A stretch of DNA of 64,000 bases from Magicicada septendecula (lineage: Eukaryota > Arthropoda > Insecta > Hemiptera > Cicadidae): the NCBI GenBank assembly GCA_034769895.1, contig CM068367.1:319485986-319549985 (forward strand), written 5' to 3'. A program made the position numbers and the translations under genes. Below the pieces are notes generated by a model that made no database searches, was not told where the DNA came from, and saw nothing but the letters and a program-made list of their open reading frames with translations. Shown piece by piece: positions 41,399 to 52,516 of this stretch. How positions within the stretch are numbered: position 1 is the first letter of the stretch; each line of letters starts with the position of its first letter.

Positions 41399-41846
41399 CA
41401 AACAACAACTTTGGACCACAGCCTTAAAGCCCGGCAACCAACAACTTTGGACCACAGCCTTAAAGCCCGGCAACCCACAACTTTGGACCACAGCCTTAAA
41501 GCCCGGCAACCAACAACTTTGGACCACAGCCTTAAAGCCCGGCAACCAACAATTTTGGACCACAGCCTTAAAGCCCGGCAACCAACAACTTTGGACCACA
41601 GCCTTAAAGCCCGGCAACCAACAACTTTGGACCACAGCTTTAAAGCCCGGCAACCAACAACTTTAGACCACAGCCTTAAAGCCCGGCAACCAACAACTTT
41701 GGACCACAGCCTTAAAGCCCGGCAACCAACAACTTTGGACCACAGCCTTAAAGCCCGGCAACCAACAACTTTGGACCACAGCCTTAAATCCCGGCAACCA
41801 ACAACTTTGGACCACAGCCTTAAAGCCCGGCAACCAACAATTTTAA
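41399..41846. repeat. 36-bp minisatellite, 12 full units plus a partial one
   Basis: The unit ACTTTGGACCACAGCCTTAA AGCCCGGCAACCAACA recurs twelve times with very few substitutions (for example AATTTTGG in unit 5, AGCTTTAA in unit 7 and AAATCCCGG in unit 11). Because 36 is divisible by three, several frames on both strands stay open (up to 174 codons, for example repeated LDHSLKARQPTT). No start context, signal or splice site supports translation. Confidence 0.97.
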
Positions 41847-43282
41847 TAACACCGACGCCGCCCGTGAAAGACTCAGACAAAATTTGACTTCATTAAAACT
41901 ATTTGCCTCCTAAATTAAAATCAAATATTTCGCCACGTGTCATCGAGTAGATAAATATCAGAGTATCGCTTTCTGTTAGAAATAATTTAAGTGAAACAGT
42001 TTTAAACATCCGATTTGCCTCTTTACAGAGAATTAAGAAATATCGATAGTAACTGCAAGAATATCGTAATCTTCTGCACAGTTTCGCTTCTCTTAGATCA
42101 CACAAGACAACTACATCGTTGGTTAGTGAAACACAAGTAACCGGTTTATAAAGACAGTACAGGGCTATTTTTTAAAATTGATTTTATGTCCAATCTCTCC
42201 AGTCAGCTAAACAATGAGCATTTCTTATTTTACATAGGTAATACTGACATGTATACTAGCTTACTGGGCTTTTCTAAATTTGATTGTGTATCTCGGTGCT
42301 GTGAATCCCCAATTTTTGTTCAAGATATCTGATAGGATTACATTAGTTACATTACCTTACATTAGTTACATTACATAAGTTTACACTTTAGTATATAAAA
42401 ACAATTTTTGAGTAATTTTTTACATGAAGCATTTACTGTCATGTCCTAAATAAATATAAGGTAACGTTTTCAACTATATTTTATATAATTCTTACGATTT
42501 TCCTTCATTATAATATCCATATCTACTTACACTGTACCCGTTTACAACAAAACATAATGCTATTTACAGTGAACTGATAAGTGATGACTTGTAGTATGAT
42601 TTGCAGATATCTTGTATCAACACCAAAGTTTTAACATGTTTGTTATTCAGTTTGAAAGCCAGGAACACGGGTTTCTTGTTAGAATGAGAACAAGTTTTAC
42701 GTGCTTATTTTATTTTGATAGCATTTAAATAAATTATTTGAGAACTAAAGACAATTCATCGTTAAATGTAATTCAATAATTGAAAAATAATATTTCCTCA
42801 CAAATAGCGGATTTTTACAACTTTCTAATCCACTCTTCTGAAACGTTTTTATTTTTACACATTTTAAAAATTAAAACCCTTGTTTATGTAAGGTCAGTCG
42901 TTACTTCTATAGATCTTTGCCAAGTAGTGCTTTTAATAAATCGAGTATTTATCTGTTTTCTTCAGAAGATTTCAGATATCTTTTTCCGCTCTTTTACTTT
43001 ACGTCCTGCGTAAGCAAAAAGAAAAAAGATAATCATATTTCGGACCTGGATGTTATATAAAAATTAATATTAGGGATCGAAGGACGTTATTACTTTTTAA
43101 AAACTGAAATTGTGTTCTATTTAGTCGTTGACAAAACGATGTAGTCAATTCAATAAACTTTCATTCATCCCATGTTTCCTTATCATAGCATTAATTTACT
43201 ACAGGCCTAAGTTATGCTATAATGTAATCTCTGTTTTAGACTAATAAGGTATAACGGATAACCATTAAACTCGAACCCATTT
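41847..43282. other. No gene seen
   Basis: AT-rich intergenic DNA. A small cluster of ACATTAGTTACATTACC-like repeats lies at 42335-42375. Confidence 0.5.
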
Positions 43283-43845
43283 CATCATCATCACCACCAC
43301 CATCTTCAGTAAATATTAAACTAAGAATGTTCTGTTCCGGTCCCAAGATAGACTAGAGTTGGCTACTCCAAGGCGTCTTTGGACGCCTCACACCTCTCCG
43401 TCCTTCGGCTTATAATTCCACAGTTGTTTAGGGATGCGGGAGTCATCCATTCGGTTAAGATGTTCCAACCATTTTTGCGGATATTGGGTAATCCTATCAA
43501 GAATATTCATAATATTTAGTTCCTCCAGTACATCGACATTTCTTTTGTGATCTTGAAAATTATATCCTGACACGTGCCTGAGAAATCTCATTTCGATAGC
43601 TTGAATACGACTGGCCTGGGCTTCGTTAAAGTCCAATTCTCAGACTCATAGAGAAGTGTAGGGAGGACCATCACCTTGTAGAACTTCAGGCGCGTTCCTT
43701 TCCTCGTTGATTTTTGAGTTCTCCTAAATAGTCCCACACAAATAGTTGAACTTGTGCAGCTTCTTCACCACACCATTGTTTGTAATATAAGACACATTAT
43801 AGCCCAGGTATTCAAAATTGCTGACCTGTTCTAGAACCATTCAAA
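43283..43845 (-). mobile_element. 5'-truncated LINE tail
   Basis: The minus strand encodes the post-RT part of a LINE protein: SNFEYLGYN-like start near 43815, KLHKFNYLC near 43755, ASRIQAIEMRFLRHVSGY (43560-43613), NVDVLEELNIMNILDRITQY, and WLEHLNRMDDSRIPKQLWNY (about 43412-43471). The 3' tail is GGTGGTGGTGATGATGATGA. It is the same subfamily as the split copy at 53882-56180. Possible direct repeats at the two edges (GAACCCATTTCA and GAACCATTCA) are imperfect. Confidence 0.85.
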
Positions 43846-44828
43846 CACATATAATTTGTACAAAATACTATACTATAATGTTAACAATATCTTGTTACCT
43901 CCACAAATGCGTCGCGGAAAGAAGGCGTTTAAAGTGACTAATTTATAATTAATTATTTTCTCATTAGAACTTACTTTTTCATATTCAAATAATATTCTGC
44001 ATACTGACTGTAGCAATAATTTCAATAGTGAGGGCCACATAAATTATCAACAATTAAAATTATCAATAACAAACAGAATGTAAGGCAATAAAGAGAGTAA
44101 CAATAGTACAAACGCGTATTGTAAGCGTGTACTTGTTTTTATTGTCGTGCTAATTTCCTTGGCTTAGAGCTTATTGTTATGTAATTTGATTTCCATGGCA
44201 TTCTTTATACCGTAGGAGAGCAGAGCGCAGCGCGACTGTATACAAATGTATATTGCATGAACTCCTCCGCGACCACCCAGTGACAACCTTTATTTTCGCG
44301 CCATCTAACACCGCACCCATTTACTACGGCCAATGTAAGATGATCATTTCTATTGTACTTGTCCCAACTATTTTCATCTTTTGTTTTCATGTACACAAGA
44401 TTGATGCCCATTGTAAGACAAAGTAATGTACTTTAACGTGCGTCGGCGCGCACGTGTGTGTATCAAAGAGAGAGAGAGACAGAGAGAGAGAGGGTGAGGG
44501 GGAAGGAGTGAGAGATTAAGTGTGGTCGTAAGTGACAGCTTGTATACTAACCTAGAGTATAAAAAAAGATGTGTAGATGATGTAATAAGAATGTAACTAC
44601 GGAATTTAACAATTTACCTTCTGTACAATTAAAAAGTTAAAAACGGAGTCCATAGGCCTACTGCTGCATGATAGATATTGAGTTAATACTCGACTTTCCT
44701 ATTTCTTTATTCCAAAATAAACTCGTTACTTCACTGAAGAGTGAGGTTCTGCTCACTTTCAGTGAAAAAAATTACATGTATTCTCTCAAACTATGACTCC
44801 TAAGCAGTTTCGTGGTACACATGGGAGC

Positions 44829-44872
<44 letters not shown>

Positions 44873-45091
44873 TCTCAAACGCCTTAAAATATTTCATGTA
44901 TAAATACTGAAAAATAGTAGGTTTAAAAGACATCGGTTTATTTAGTGCATTTTGTAATACTATTTTTAGTGAAAAAAATTTTTGAAAAATGTTAATAAGT
45001 AAACGCAAATAAATGTAATGAAAATACGTCTTTCTCTTGCTTAAAGTTCTTCAAATTAATCCCCGCGAGTCAACAGAAATTTTTGGTAAGT
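43846..45091. other. No gene seen; small GA and ATT repeats
   Basis: Contains an interrupted (GA)n tract at 44466-44492 and an (ATT)n tract at about 44831-44870. The minus-strand frames at 44205-44411 and 44772-45008 are unsupported; the latter runs through the ATT repeat. Confidence 0.5.
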
Positions 45092-45233
45092 ACTATTGTA
45101 CTTCTTCTTATGTGGCGTTACAGTGTTTGGTGGGCTTTAGGCTTCTCAGCAGTACTCCTCCATGCTTCCCTGTTCTCCGGCCTTCCTCTTCACCTTCTGA
45201 TTCCCATGCTAGCAAGATCTTCTGACTATTGTA
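45092..45233 (-). mobile_element. Very short LINE 3' end with 9-bp target duplication
   Basis: ACTATTGTA at 45092-45100 and 45225-45233 brackets 124 bp. Reversed, the insert ends in GTAACGCCACATAAGAAGAAG, closely similar to the 3' end of the 10445-10652 fragment. Only the extreme end of the element was copied. Confidence 0.82.
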
Positions 45234-45439
45234 TTACGTGTTCAATATTTTTGTTCGTACCAAATTCGTTCCAATACCTATTTCACAATGTAAAGTCGTA
45301 CTTATGTTTAATATTTAGTGGTGCTATTAACAATTATTTATAGTAAGCATTAAAATAATAATTAAATTGTTTATTTATAAAAGTATATTACTATAAAAAT
45401 TAAAACTCCTAGTGCGATAGGAAGCATTTGTGATGAGTA

Positions 45440-45660
45440 ATGTGCTATAGGATTGCCTTTACATTGGTGAGTAATCTTTTTGTTCTGTCACCAGTCTGAA
45501 TGATTCTGGTCTTGTCTGGCAGGAAGCGCTACAAGTCGCAATTATCACTACGTAGTGATACGATGCAGACTAAACACCTGATAGACCTTTAACGGGTTTC
45601 GAACCCTCATTCTCCTGCATTTGAAGGAAGGATGTTAGCCACTATGCCAGTATGAAAACT
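45440..45660 (-). mobile_element. tRNA-derived SINE
   Basis: Read on the minus strand, the sequence starts with a tRNA-like head. A box TGGCATAGTGG (45639-45649) matches the RNA polymerase III consensus. B box GGGTTCGAAACCC (45594-45606) is a perfect TpsiC stem-loop. They are 32 bp apart, as in a tRNA gene. Downstream is a non-tRNA body with a small palindrome ATCACTACGTAGTGAT (45546-45561). The head lacks a convincing acceptor stem, so a SINE is preferred to a functional tRNA. The 3' boundary is approximate. Confidence 0.72.
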
Positions 45661-47838
45661 ATACGTGGAAAGGTAAGAAAAGGCAAAGTGCGAAAAGTTA
45701 AAGTCTAGCGATCAGACACAAACTATGCATAAAATTAAATTGATGACTGTATAGCATCATGTCTATGTAACAAGGAATATATGGCTGCTACGTAAATCAG
45801 TTTCCAGACTGAGACCAGTTCATATGCAATGGACGTTTGCAACACACTGGCATGTTTCTGTACGATGGCCGTCTGCTTGAAACTGGTTAAAAATCAGCGA
45901 AGAACGTTTGAAGATATTCCCGTGGAGGTGGCCCCTGGTTAATATTAATTTTTTACAAACTTACAGCAAATATATGGCAAGATACTAAATATATCTTGCC
46001 ATGGTTTGCTGGTATAGTACTCACTTCTATGCTAGTACACAAGGAAATTACAAGAAATAGTCTATACATAATAAAACCCACTTTGGCTAGTTAGATCAAT
46101 AAATCTATACGATCGAAAATCCATAATAAGTCCATATAGCCTACTCGTAGATGATATCAGTCGTGGTTCCCATCGATTTGTTCTTCTTTCTGGAACAATT
46201 TTTATTTAGTGTAAATTGATGAGTTGTAGATGTAGCTGTTATACAATTCTGTGTGTTCCGAAACTTTCCCTGTGCATTACTCCGATTGTAGTATAACTGT
46301 ATGTTATTTTACGCAGTATCGGTGAATACTAGTAATCCTGCATCATGCGTTTATAACTGAACAGTGGGTGTACTAGAAGACACCTATTGCACGCATAAAA
46401 TGTCGGCTTCGTTCCAGTCGGTGCATAGTAAACTACTGTAAATTTGTATACAATCCAAAACACTCAACTTAATTTATAAGCAGTGTTTAATTTTTTAATC
46501 TGTATTTGACGTTTATTTGTAAATGTATATTTATTATCTTACTTAGAATGACTTCTCTATATCCGTTGACTAGGTCATACACATAACACATGTCAAACCA
46601 TATTTTCATTACGTGTAGTATAGTTTTCATACGAGGTAAAAATTATATATGCCTAGCGATGTGTTATGATGTATTCCTATAGGCCTAATCTACGGCTAAA
46701 TAAGAAGCAAACATACCCGTTCCAAGATTTTCAAATAGTATTTCAACTAGAACAACTTTTCTAGAACAACTTTTATGGTTTTGTATAACTGTCTTCGCTG
46801 TTACAAAACTATAGATAATACCTCTGTCTAAGATTTTAAATAGCATACTAAATAATTTCTTCAAAGCAAAACAAGTAAAGATAGCGTATTTATATATAAA
46901 CTATAAAACAATTTATCAAATCACAATTATATTATTGGTAGCATAATTAATTTTAGTATAATGGCAAATGCGGACCGAAAACTTATGTGGTTTTTCAATG
47001 TCACAGAGTTGTAACTGACCAGGTTTGTTTCCTTTACAAGTCTATTACAGATAAGCGTCGTCCTTCGCAACATTTTATGGTTTATTCACATTAATGTAGT
47101 GAATACTGCTACGACGGTCTCCAAGATTGTCGTAGAAAACAAAATACTTGACACCAATGAAGTCACTAAAAAACCAGCTTTAATTATCACAATTAACAGT
47201 TTGTAATCAGCAAGTTATTCAATAAAATTATGCTCATACAGTAATTCAAGTTAACCTGTCCACACAAATAATAATGTCAACCATAAAGAATTCCGCACTA
47301 TAATCACTTTTCGGGACACTTAAATTTTAGGCGTACGTTGATCAAATAAATATGATCGAAACATGCTCGAATGCGCGGCCTACACCTAACTGAGACATCG
47401 TCCAGTATCCATTATTTTTGTCAAATGACTTTACTTAGACGATTAGTGTTGGAAGCGAACTTACGCTTCTCAAAATAGTGACAGAGTTCACCCTACGCTA
47501 ACAGGACCTTGCTTGGTTCCTTACCCAAATTATGTGAAAACTAATTAGGCTTAGTTTTGACCGTATTCGTCACTGTCTAGTTGAGTTACTTGTCAAGTCG
47601 GAAATCTGTGTTAATACGGACAGTATGGATTCACTGTTAGGCAAAACATCACACATAGGCCTATTAATAATTACTTGCCTGACGAGAAATTTTTCCCTAA
47701 TAGTAAGAATGTAAAAATGCTTATGCATTTGTATTTTGCCGTTTACGTCAGCGAGTATTCAGATTCCCACGATACAAATAATAATAGTTTCGTTCAATTA
47801 TCAGTACGTACTATTATTATATCAACTATCAGTACGAC
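45661..47838. other. No gene seen
   Basis: AT-rich intergenic DNA. A local inverted pair around ATATCTTGCCAT/ATGGCAAGATA lies at 45972-46002. There are no supported reading frames. Confidence 0.5.
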
Positions 47839-47992
47839 ACTATATTATCAAATATCGTGTCGGAATATAGAAGATTATTATGTATATCTGGCAGTCTGTC
47901 TAGACTACTGATTCACTCACTATATTATCAAAACGTTTGTCGGTATATAAAAGATATTATACACATCTGGTAGTCTGCCTACACTGATGAAA
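47839..47992. repeat. Two-copy imperfect 80-bp tandem duplication
   Basis: Blocks starting ACTATATTATCAAA at 47839 and 47919 share GTCGG.ATATA.AAGAT and ATCTGG.AGTCTG. They differ at scattered sites, implying an old duplication. Confidence 0.8.
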
Positions 47993-48009
47993 CTGCCTAT
48001 AATTTTACG

Positions 48010-51000
48010 TTTGTACTTATATATATATATAACGGATCTTTACAGCTTTCGCCGTTTCTCCGTCCCCAACTTCCATTTTAACCTATCGTAGCATGTAAGT
48101 TCTTCTAAATTTCTTGCAACCATTGCTTCCGCTACGTCATCTCGCCAACTCCTCCGTGGACGTCCTCTTTTCCTCCTCACCGGTGGTATCCATTCCAGTA
48201 TTTTGCGGGGCCATCTGTCATCTTCCAATCTCTTCACATGCCCAAATCAAGTCAATTGTCTCCTTTCTATTTCATCTATTATTGTCCTGTCAATATTCAT
48301 CTCGGATCTAATAGTCTCATTTCTAACCATGTCTAATTTTGATCTTCTACAACTCCTCCTGAAGAAGTCCATTTCCGCTGCCATCAGTTTTATCTTATTT
48401 ACGTTTGAAACGTTCCAAACTTCTGCTCCATAAAGGATTACACTTTGCACCATGCTATTATATATATGTTTCTTTGTATTTCTGGTTATACTTCTTTCCC
48501 ATAGAAGCGAATTCAGTGTTCTTATAACGGTTCGCCCCTTGTTAACACGTTCTGAATTTCATCTTTGCTGCTTCCCTGTTTGTTGAAAATAACGCCTAAA
48601 TATTTACTTTTTTCAACACCTCTTATACTGTCCACATCCAATTTTAAGTCCTTAACTTCTTCGTTGCCCACTATCAGGTACACACATTTTGGCATGTTCA
48701 TCGTCAAACCAGCTGTGTCATATTCCTCTTTTAACTTTCTGACCATATACTCGAGGTCTTCGTCATCCTCCGCTACCACAATCAGGTCATCGGCAAAATA
48801 TAGAGTGAACAGATTGTCATCTCCTACTCTCAGCCCCATGCTTTTACACTTCTTTGTCCATCTTACTAGAGATCTGTCTAAGTATATTTTAAAGAGGATA
48901 GGAGACAAGCAGCATCCTTGTCTTACGCCTTTTGTAGTTTCGAATGGGAGAGTGAGTTTGTTTCCCAGTTTGACCCTGGTGATATTTTGTTGATAGTACC
49001 TTTGTTGGTGGCTGCAATCAAATTTGCATTTATGTTCAAATGCTCCATCTCCTTCCATAACTGTGAGATTGGGACGCTATTGTATGCCTTTTCTAAATCT
49101 ATTAAAGCTATATGCGTTTCTCTATTATGCTGTACTCTCTTTTCAACTGCTATTTTGATTGTAAAGATGTTGTCTACCGTGGATCGCCCCACTCTAAAAC
49201 CTGATTGTTCTTCGGGCTGCTTGGTCTTGATGTCTTCTTCAATTAAGTTTTTCAAAATCCTTAAATATATTCTCCCGATGGTCGGGATCACAGCAATTCC
49301 TCTGTAATTTCTAGGGTCCAACTTTGAACCCTTCTTATGGACTGGTGAGATATACGATGTTCGCCACTCCACTGGCACTTCTCCATTTAGGCATCTTTCG
49401 AATCATTTTCTGAGCATTTCAAACAGCTTGGGGGCCCAATCTAACTAATTCTGGGTTTATTCCTCCCGGACCTGGGGATTTCCTCAATTTTGCAGCTTTT
49501 ATTGCCTCTTGAACTTCTTCAATACTTAGTGCAATTTCTCCAGATACTTTTATTTCATGGTCATTAGGAATGAATTTATTCCTTGTTTCAACCAATAGCT
49601 CCATAAAGTGTTGTATCCATTTTGTTTCAGGTATGTTGTTCAAAAATATCTGTGTCCGGTTTGTAGTTTTAATGGCTTTAATTGTCTTCCAAGCTTCTGA
49701 GCGTTGTGTACCTCCCAGCTGATTATCTATGCATTCACATCTTTTCTCCCAAGCATTATTTTTCTTCTTCACTACTTGTTGTTTAACTTCTCTATTCATT
49801 CTTTTATATTCTTCTCTAGTCTTTCATCTTTAGTTTGTAGTAGTTTCAAATATGTTTCCTTTTTTTCTCTTCTATTTCACTATCCCACCAGAATGGTTTA
49901 TTTGATTTCCGATCCTGTCTTCCTAGGGCTTCCTCAGCCGCTTCTCTAATACATTTCTTTATATGCTCATATTCTTCTAAAGTGGATCTGGTTGCTGTCA
50001 TTAACGTTTATTCTAATTTCCAAGAATACAGTATTCTTGTACTATCGTGCTGAAAGCTCTTCAAATTATACTTTGCGTCTTCAATTTTCGGGCCAACATT
50101 TTCTGCTCTTTCTACATGAGCTCCTATGAAGGGAATATACAGTTTAGCAACGACCAATCTGTGATCTGACCCACATTCAGCTACCCTGTGCACTCTCACA
50201 TCCCGCACTCTCAAACCAGATCTGTGTTTCAATATTACATAATCTATTATAGATCTTAGACCTCTTGTGTTCTGGTACCACGTATACTTATGGATGTCTT
50301 TGTGAGCATAGAAGGTATTCATTATTTTCAATTCATATTGTTCACATAAATCGATTAATCTCTCACAATTGTTATTAACTGTCTCTTCTCCGTGTGTGCC
50401 AACTACTTTACTGTTTCTTTGTTTTCCGACTATTGCATTAAGATCTCCTGCAAGGATTATTTCGTGACTGTTTGGGATGTCCTCTATGATTTCTCTCAGA
50501 GCTTCTTCAAAATTGTCTTTGGTTTGAACTGTGGCGTACTCAGTTAAAGCATATATGCCAATTATTGTAATAATTCTCCCTCTTAGCTGAATTGTCACTT
50601 TTAAAAACCTTTCATTAATGGGCTCCCATGATTTTACCCGATTCCGGTATTTTTTATGAATAAATATGGATACCCCTGCATGAGCTCTTTGATCTTCCTT
50701 TACACCCGAAAAGAAGCGTAAGTATTCTTTTAGATTTTCATTCCCATTTCCTTTTTTCTTCGTTTCCGAGAGGACAATAATAAACTTTCCGTTTCAAGCA
50801 TTCTTGTAGTATTTATTGCTGTTTATTTCTTATTCCTTGAATATTTCATATAGCCAAACTCAAAGTCCATTTCCGTTGCTGTGTTCGTCTACCAAAATCC
50901 CTGTCCACCATCCGAGGCTGGTTTTTGTTGGGTTTGTTAGCATCTTATGGCTTTTACAAGTGTAGGTTGCTAGCCTAACGACTCAACCCCCATCCTGAAG

Positions 51001-51220
51001 GGCCAGGGTTTGATTTCAGTGTGTCCTTCTCTTAGGTAGGTTGCCTTCTCTGCGGCTGAGGAGCCCTACCTACCCCGCCTGTTGGTCCGCGGGAGGTATT
51101 TTATTTCCCTCCTACCCGCCGATCTAGCAAGAACCAGATCGGTTAGGGCATTCCCCTATCCGCCACCTGGGGACGCGCCCTCTAGGGGTTACAGGCTCCC
51201 CCGAGGGATTTTTGTACTTA
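48010..51220 (-). mobile_element. Near-full-length RTE-like LINE with 10-bp target duplication
   Basis: TTTGTACTTA occurs at 48010-48019 and 51211-51220, bracketing 3191 bp on the minus strand. From 5' (51210): a GC-rich leader (51210-50850), endonuclease (about 50790-50100), linker and reverse transcriptase (about 49800-48540), a C-terminal basic region (48450-48040), and a TA-dinucleotide 3' tail (48020-48030). The size, single EN-RT gene, absence of a visible gag-like ORF1 and simple-repeat tail fit the RTE clade; a related clade cannot be excluded without a tree. The copy looks essentially complete at both ends but carries several frame breaks. Confidence 0.92.
48040..50800 (-). pseudogene. 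LINE ORF2-type protein: EEP endonuclease plus reverse transcriptase, frameshifted
   Basis: The endonuclease shows IIGIYALTEYA (about 50530-50562), EIILAGDLNAIVG (about 50430-50468, catalytic GDxN block), YTWYQNTRGLRSIIDYVI (about 50230-50285) and ECGSDHRLV (about 50150-50176). The linker KSPGPGGINPELVR lies at about 49440-49480. The RT has HKKGSKLDPRNYRGIAV near 49290-49340, QSGFRVGRSTVDNIF (about 49165-49210), IDLEKAYNSVP (about 49075-49107), KGVRQGCCLSPILF (about 48895-48935) and the catalytic LYFADDLIVV (about 48780-48810). After it come VILYGAEVW (about 48420-48446) and the basic RRKRGRPRRSWRDDVAEAM (about 48127-48183). Frame breaks lie near 50000, 49400, 48930-49050, 48530 and 48240. The intact enzyme nicks target DNA and copies element RNA onto it; this copy could not make it. 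Confidence 0.9.
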
Positions 51221-51670
51221 AGTTATTTTAAATAGAAGACAAATTTTTACCTGCAAGTCTGTCTCAAATTCCTGCCTCAGTTTGTAAATTTCATAGCTTT
51301 AATTAACTGAAGAATTTTAATTACAATCACTTCTCGTTTATTTTCAAAATAAAGTAAACAATTGCTTAATTTTTTTGACACTTAAAGTTTAATTTGTGTT
51401 TATGAAGATCCTTATTTAATATTAATTACGAACAAATGTTGAAGAAATTATATGAATCTCTTGAAATTTTGAAAGCTAGATGAACTGTTGACACTCACAA
51501 ATTCAGAGACAAACGTTAACAATATTTTTATAAGGTTTACTTTGAATTCCTCACTACACAATGTTAGAAGTAGGTCTTTATGTAGATTTCTATCACACGC
51601 GTGAGCGCACGCACATACACACACAGATGTTTGTAATCAAGAACTTAGAAGAAATTATAGTATGAGAGAC
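51221..51670. other. No gene seen; short CA tract
   Basis: AT-rich spacer between the LINE and the unidentified gene cluster. It contains a GCGTGAGCGCACGCAC-type alternating tract at 51598-51622. Confidence 0.5.
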
Positions 51671-51680
51671 TATATAAAAG
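51671..51680 (+). promoter_or_regulatory. Candidate TATA box of the unidentified cluster
   Basis: TATATAAAAG lies 28 bp before the first ATG-containing segment (ATG at 51708), the spacing expected for a TATA box with a start site just before that ATG. In AT-rich DNA such matches also occur by chance. Confidence 0.4.
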
Positions 51681-51707
51681 CTATAACTGATTTTCAGGAA
51701 TGCTACA

Positions 51708-51912
51708 ATGAATCGGGAAACGTACGAATGGAGTATGGATTTAACATCTATGGATGAAGTAATATATTTAGGTAAAATACAAACAATGGAAATAAAGGGC
51801 CTGAAATTTTCAATCGAATACGATCAGAGTCGATTATGATCTCATAAGCTCTTATGAATATCATAGATTTTATTCCGTTTTGGAAAGCGGAATAGTAATT
51901 AATATAGGGTGA
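51708..51912 (+). pseudogene. Small acidic unidentified ORF 1 of the cluster, one frameshift
   Basis: An ATG at 51708 opens 43 codons that end at TGA (51837-51839). Just before that stop the next frame carries on without interruption to TGA at 51910-51912, two bases before the ATG of the next frame. A single-base change near 51835 therefore gives a gene of roughly 68 codons. The product is acidic and Tyr-rich (for example NRETYEWSMDL near the start and SSYEYHRFYSVLESG near the end), with no signal peptide or recognised motif. The very tight spacing to the next frame is unlike insect host genes and resembles a compact virus genome. I do not recognise the family. Confidence 0.45.
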
Positions 51913-51914
51913 AT

Positions 51915-52250
51915 ATGGTGAATAGTAATAAACCGGTTTTGTGTAAAATAAAAGTTTTTAATCACTATGTGTTTCATGCACTGACAAAATCGGTCAAAAA
52001 CAAGGACGACGAACACGAGAAAGACGCAAAAATTGTGAACTGGATTCAGAAGTACGGAAGGGAGTACGAGAGAACAACGATTAAATCGATACGCAGCCAC
52101 ACTGGAATAAGTTATAGGCATATTATTTATTTAAAACATATATTAAAAATAGGGTTGGTGAGGAATTTGGTTGGCCAAGACTGGGACAGATATGTAAAAT
52201 TCAAAAGATTGCATAAGTATTCACGAAAAATTACTAGGTCGGTACAGTGA
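51915..52250 (+). CDS. Unidentified basic protein, possible winged helix-turn-helix (cluster ORF 2)
   Basis: An intact 111-codon frame from ATG 51915 to TGA 52248-52250. The protein is strongly basic with alternating helical stretches. Residues about 50-95 (TTIKSIRSHTGISYRH, then a long hydrophobic helix and LVRNLV) could form a helix-turn-helix with a following wing; this is a visual guess, not a domain match. The C-terminus is Lys/Arg-rich (KFKRLHKYSRKITRS). It starts two bases after the end of the preceding small frame and is followed by a second TATA-like sequence. A nucleic-acid-binding role is plausible from charge alone. I cannot assign it to a family. Possible origins are an endogenised virus or an unfamiliar mobile element. 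Confidence 0.5.
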   Translation: MVNSNKPVLCKIKVFNHYVFHALTKSVKNKDDEHEKDAKIVNWIQKYGREYERTTIKSIRSHTGISYRHIIYLKHILKIGLVRNLVGQDWDRYVKFKRLHKYSRKITRSVQ

Positions 52251-52267
52251 ACTGAACAATATTTTAC

Positions 52268-52415
52268 TATAAAAAGAAGGGGGGAGCATTTGCTCAATGT
52301 ACCCTCGACAATGAGGGTATTGACAATTAGGACCGCCGGCAGGAGATACTGCATTTTTATGTTATCTTTTTTGTTTTTATAAAATAAGTTAAACTACGTT
52401 ATAAAGCAGTACACA
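52268..52415 (+). promoter_or_regulatory. Inter-ORF region with two TATA-like boxes and a small GAGGGTA inverted repeat
   Basis: CTATAAAAAG at about 52269 and GTTATAAAGC at about 52398 lie between ORFs 2 and 3. The second is followed about 15 bp later by ACACAGTCG, similar to an arthropod initiator. TACCCTC and GAGGGTA (52300-52320) flank GACAAT as a small hairpin. Function is inferred from position only. Confidence 0.35.
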
Positions 52416-52516
52416 CAGTCGATTGTTCAAAATTGAAAAGCGAACGAAATTTACAGACGCATTGTGTTTTTCCCCAGTATAATTAGTGTTGTGAATCAAC
52501 AAACAAATTATCCATT

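Noticed and set aside
41356..41887. 174-codon open frames on both strands
   Set aside because: They are produced by the 36-bp minisatellite, whose unit length is a multiple of three. There is no start context or homology.
45590..45652. Functional tRNA gene on the minus strand
   Set aside because: The A and B boxes are perfect, but I cannot form a good acceptor stem and the sequence runs into a SINE-like body.
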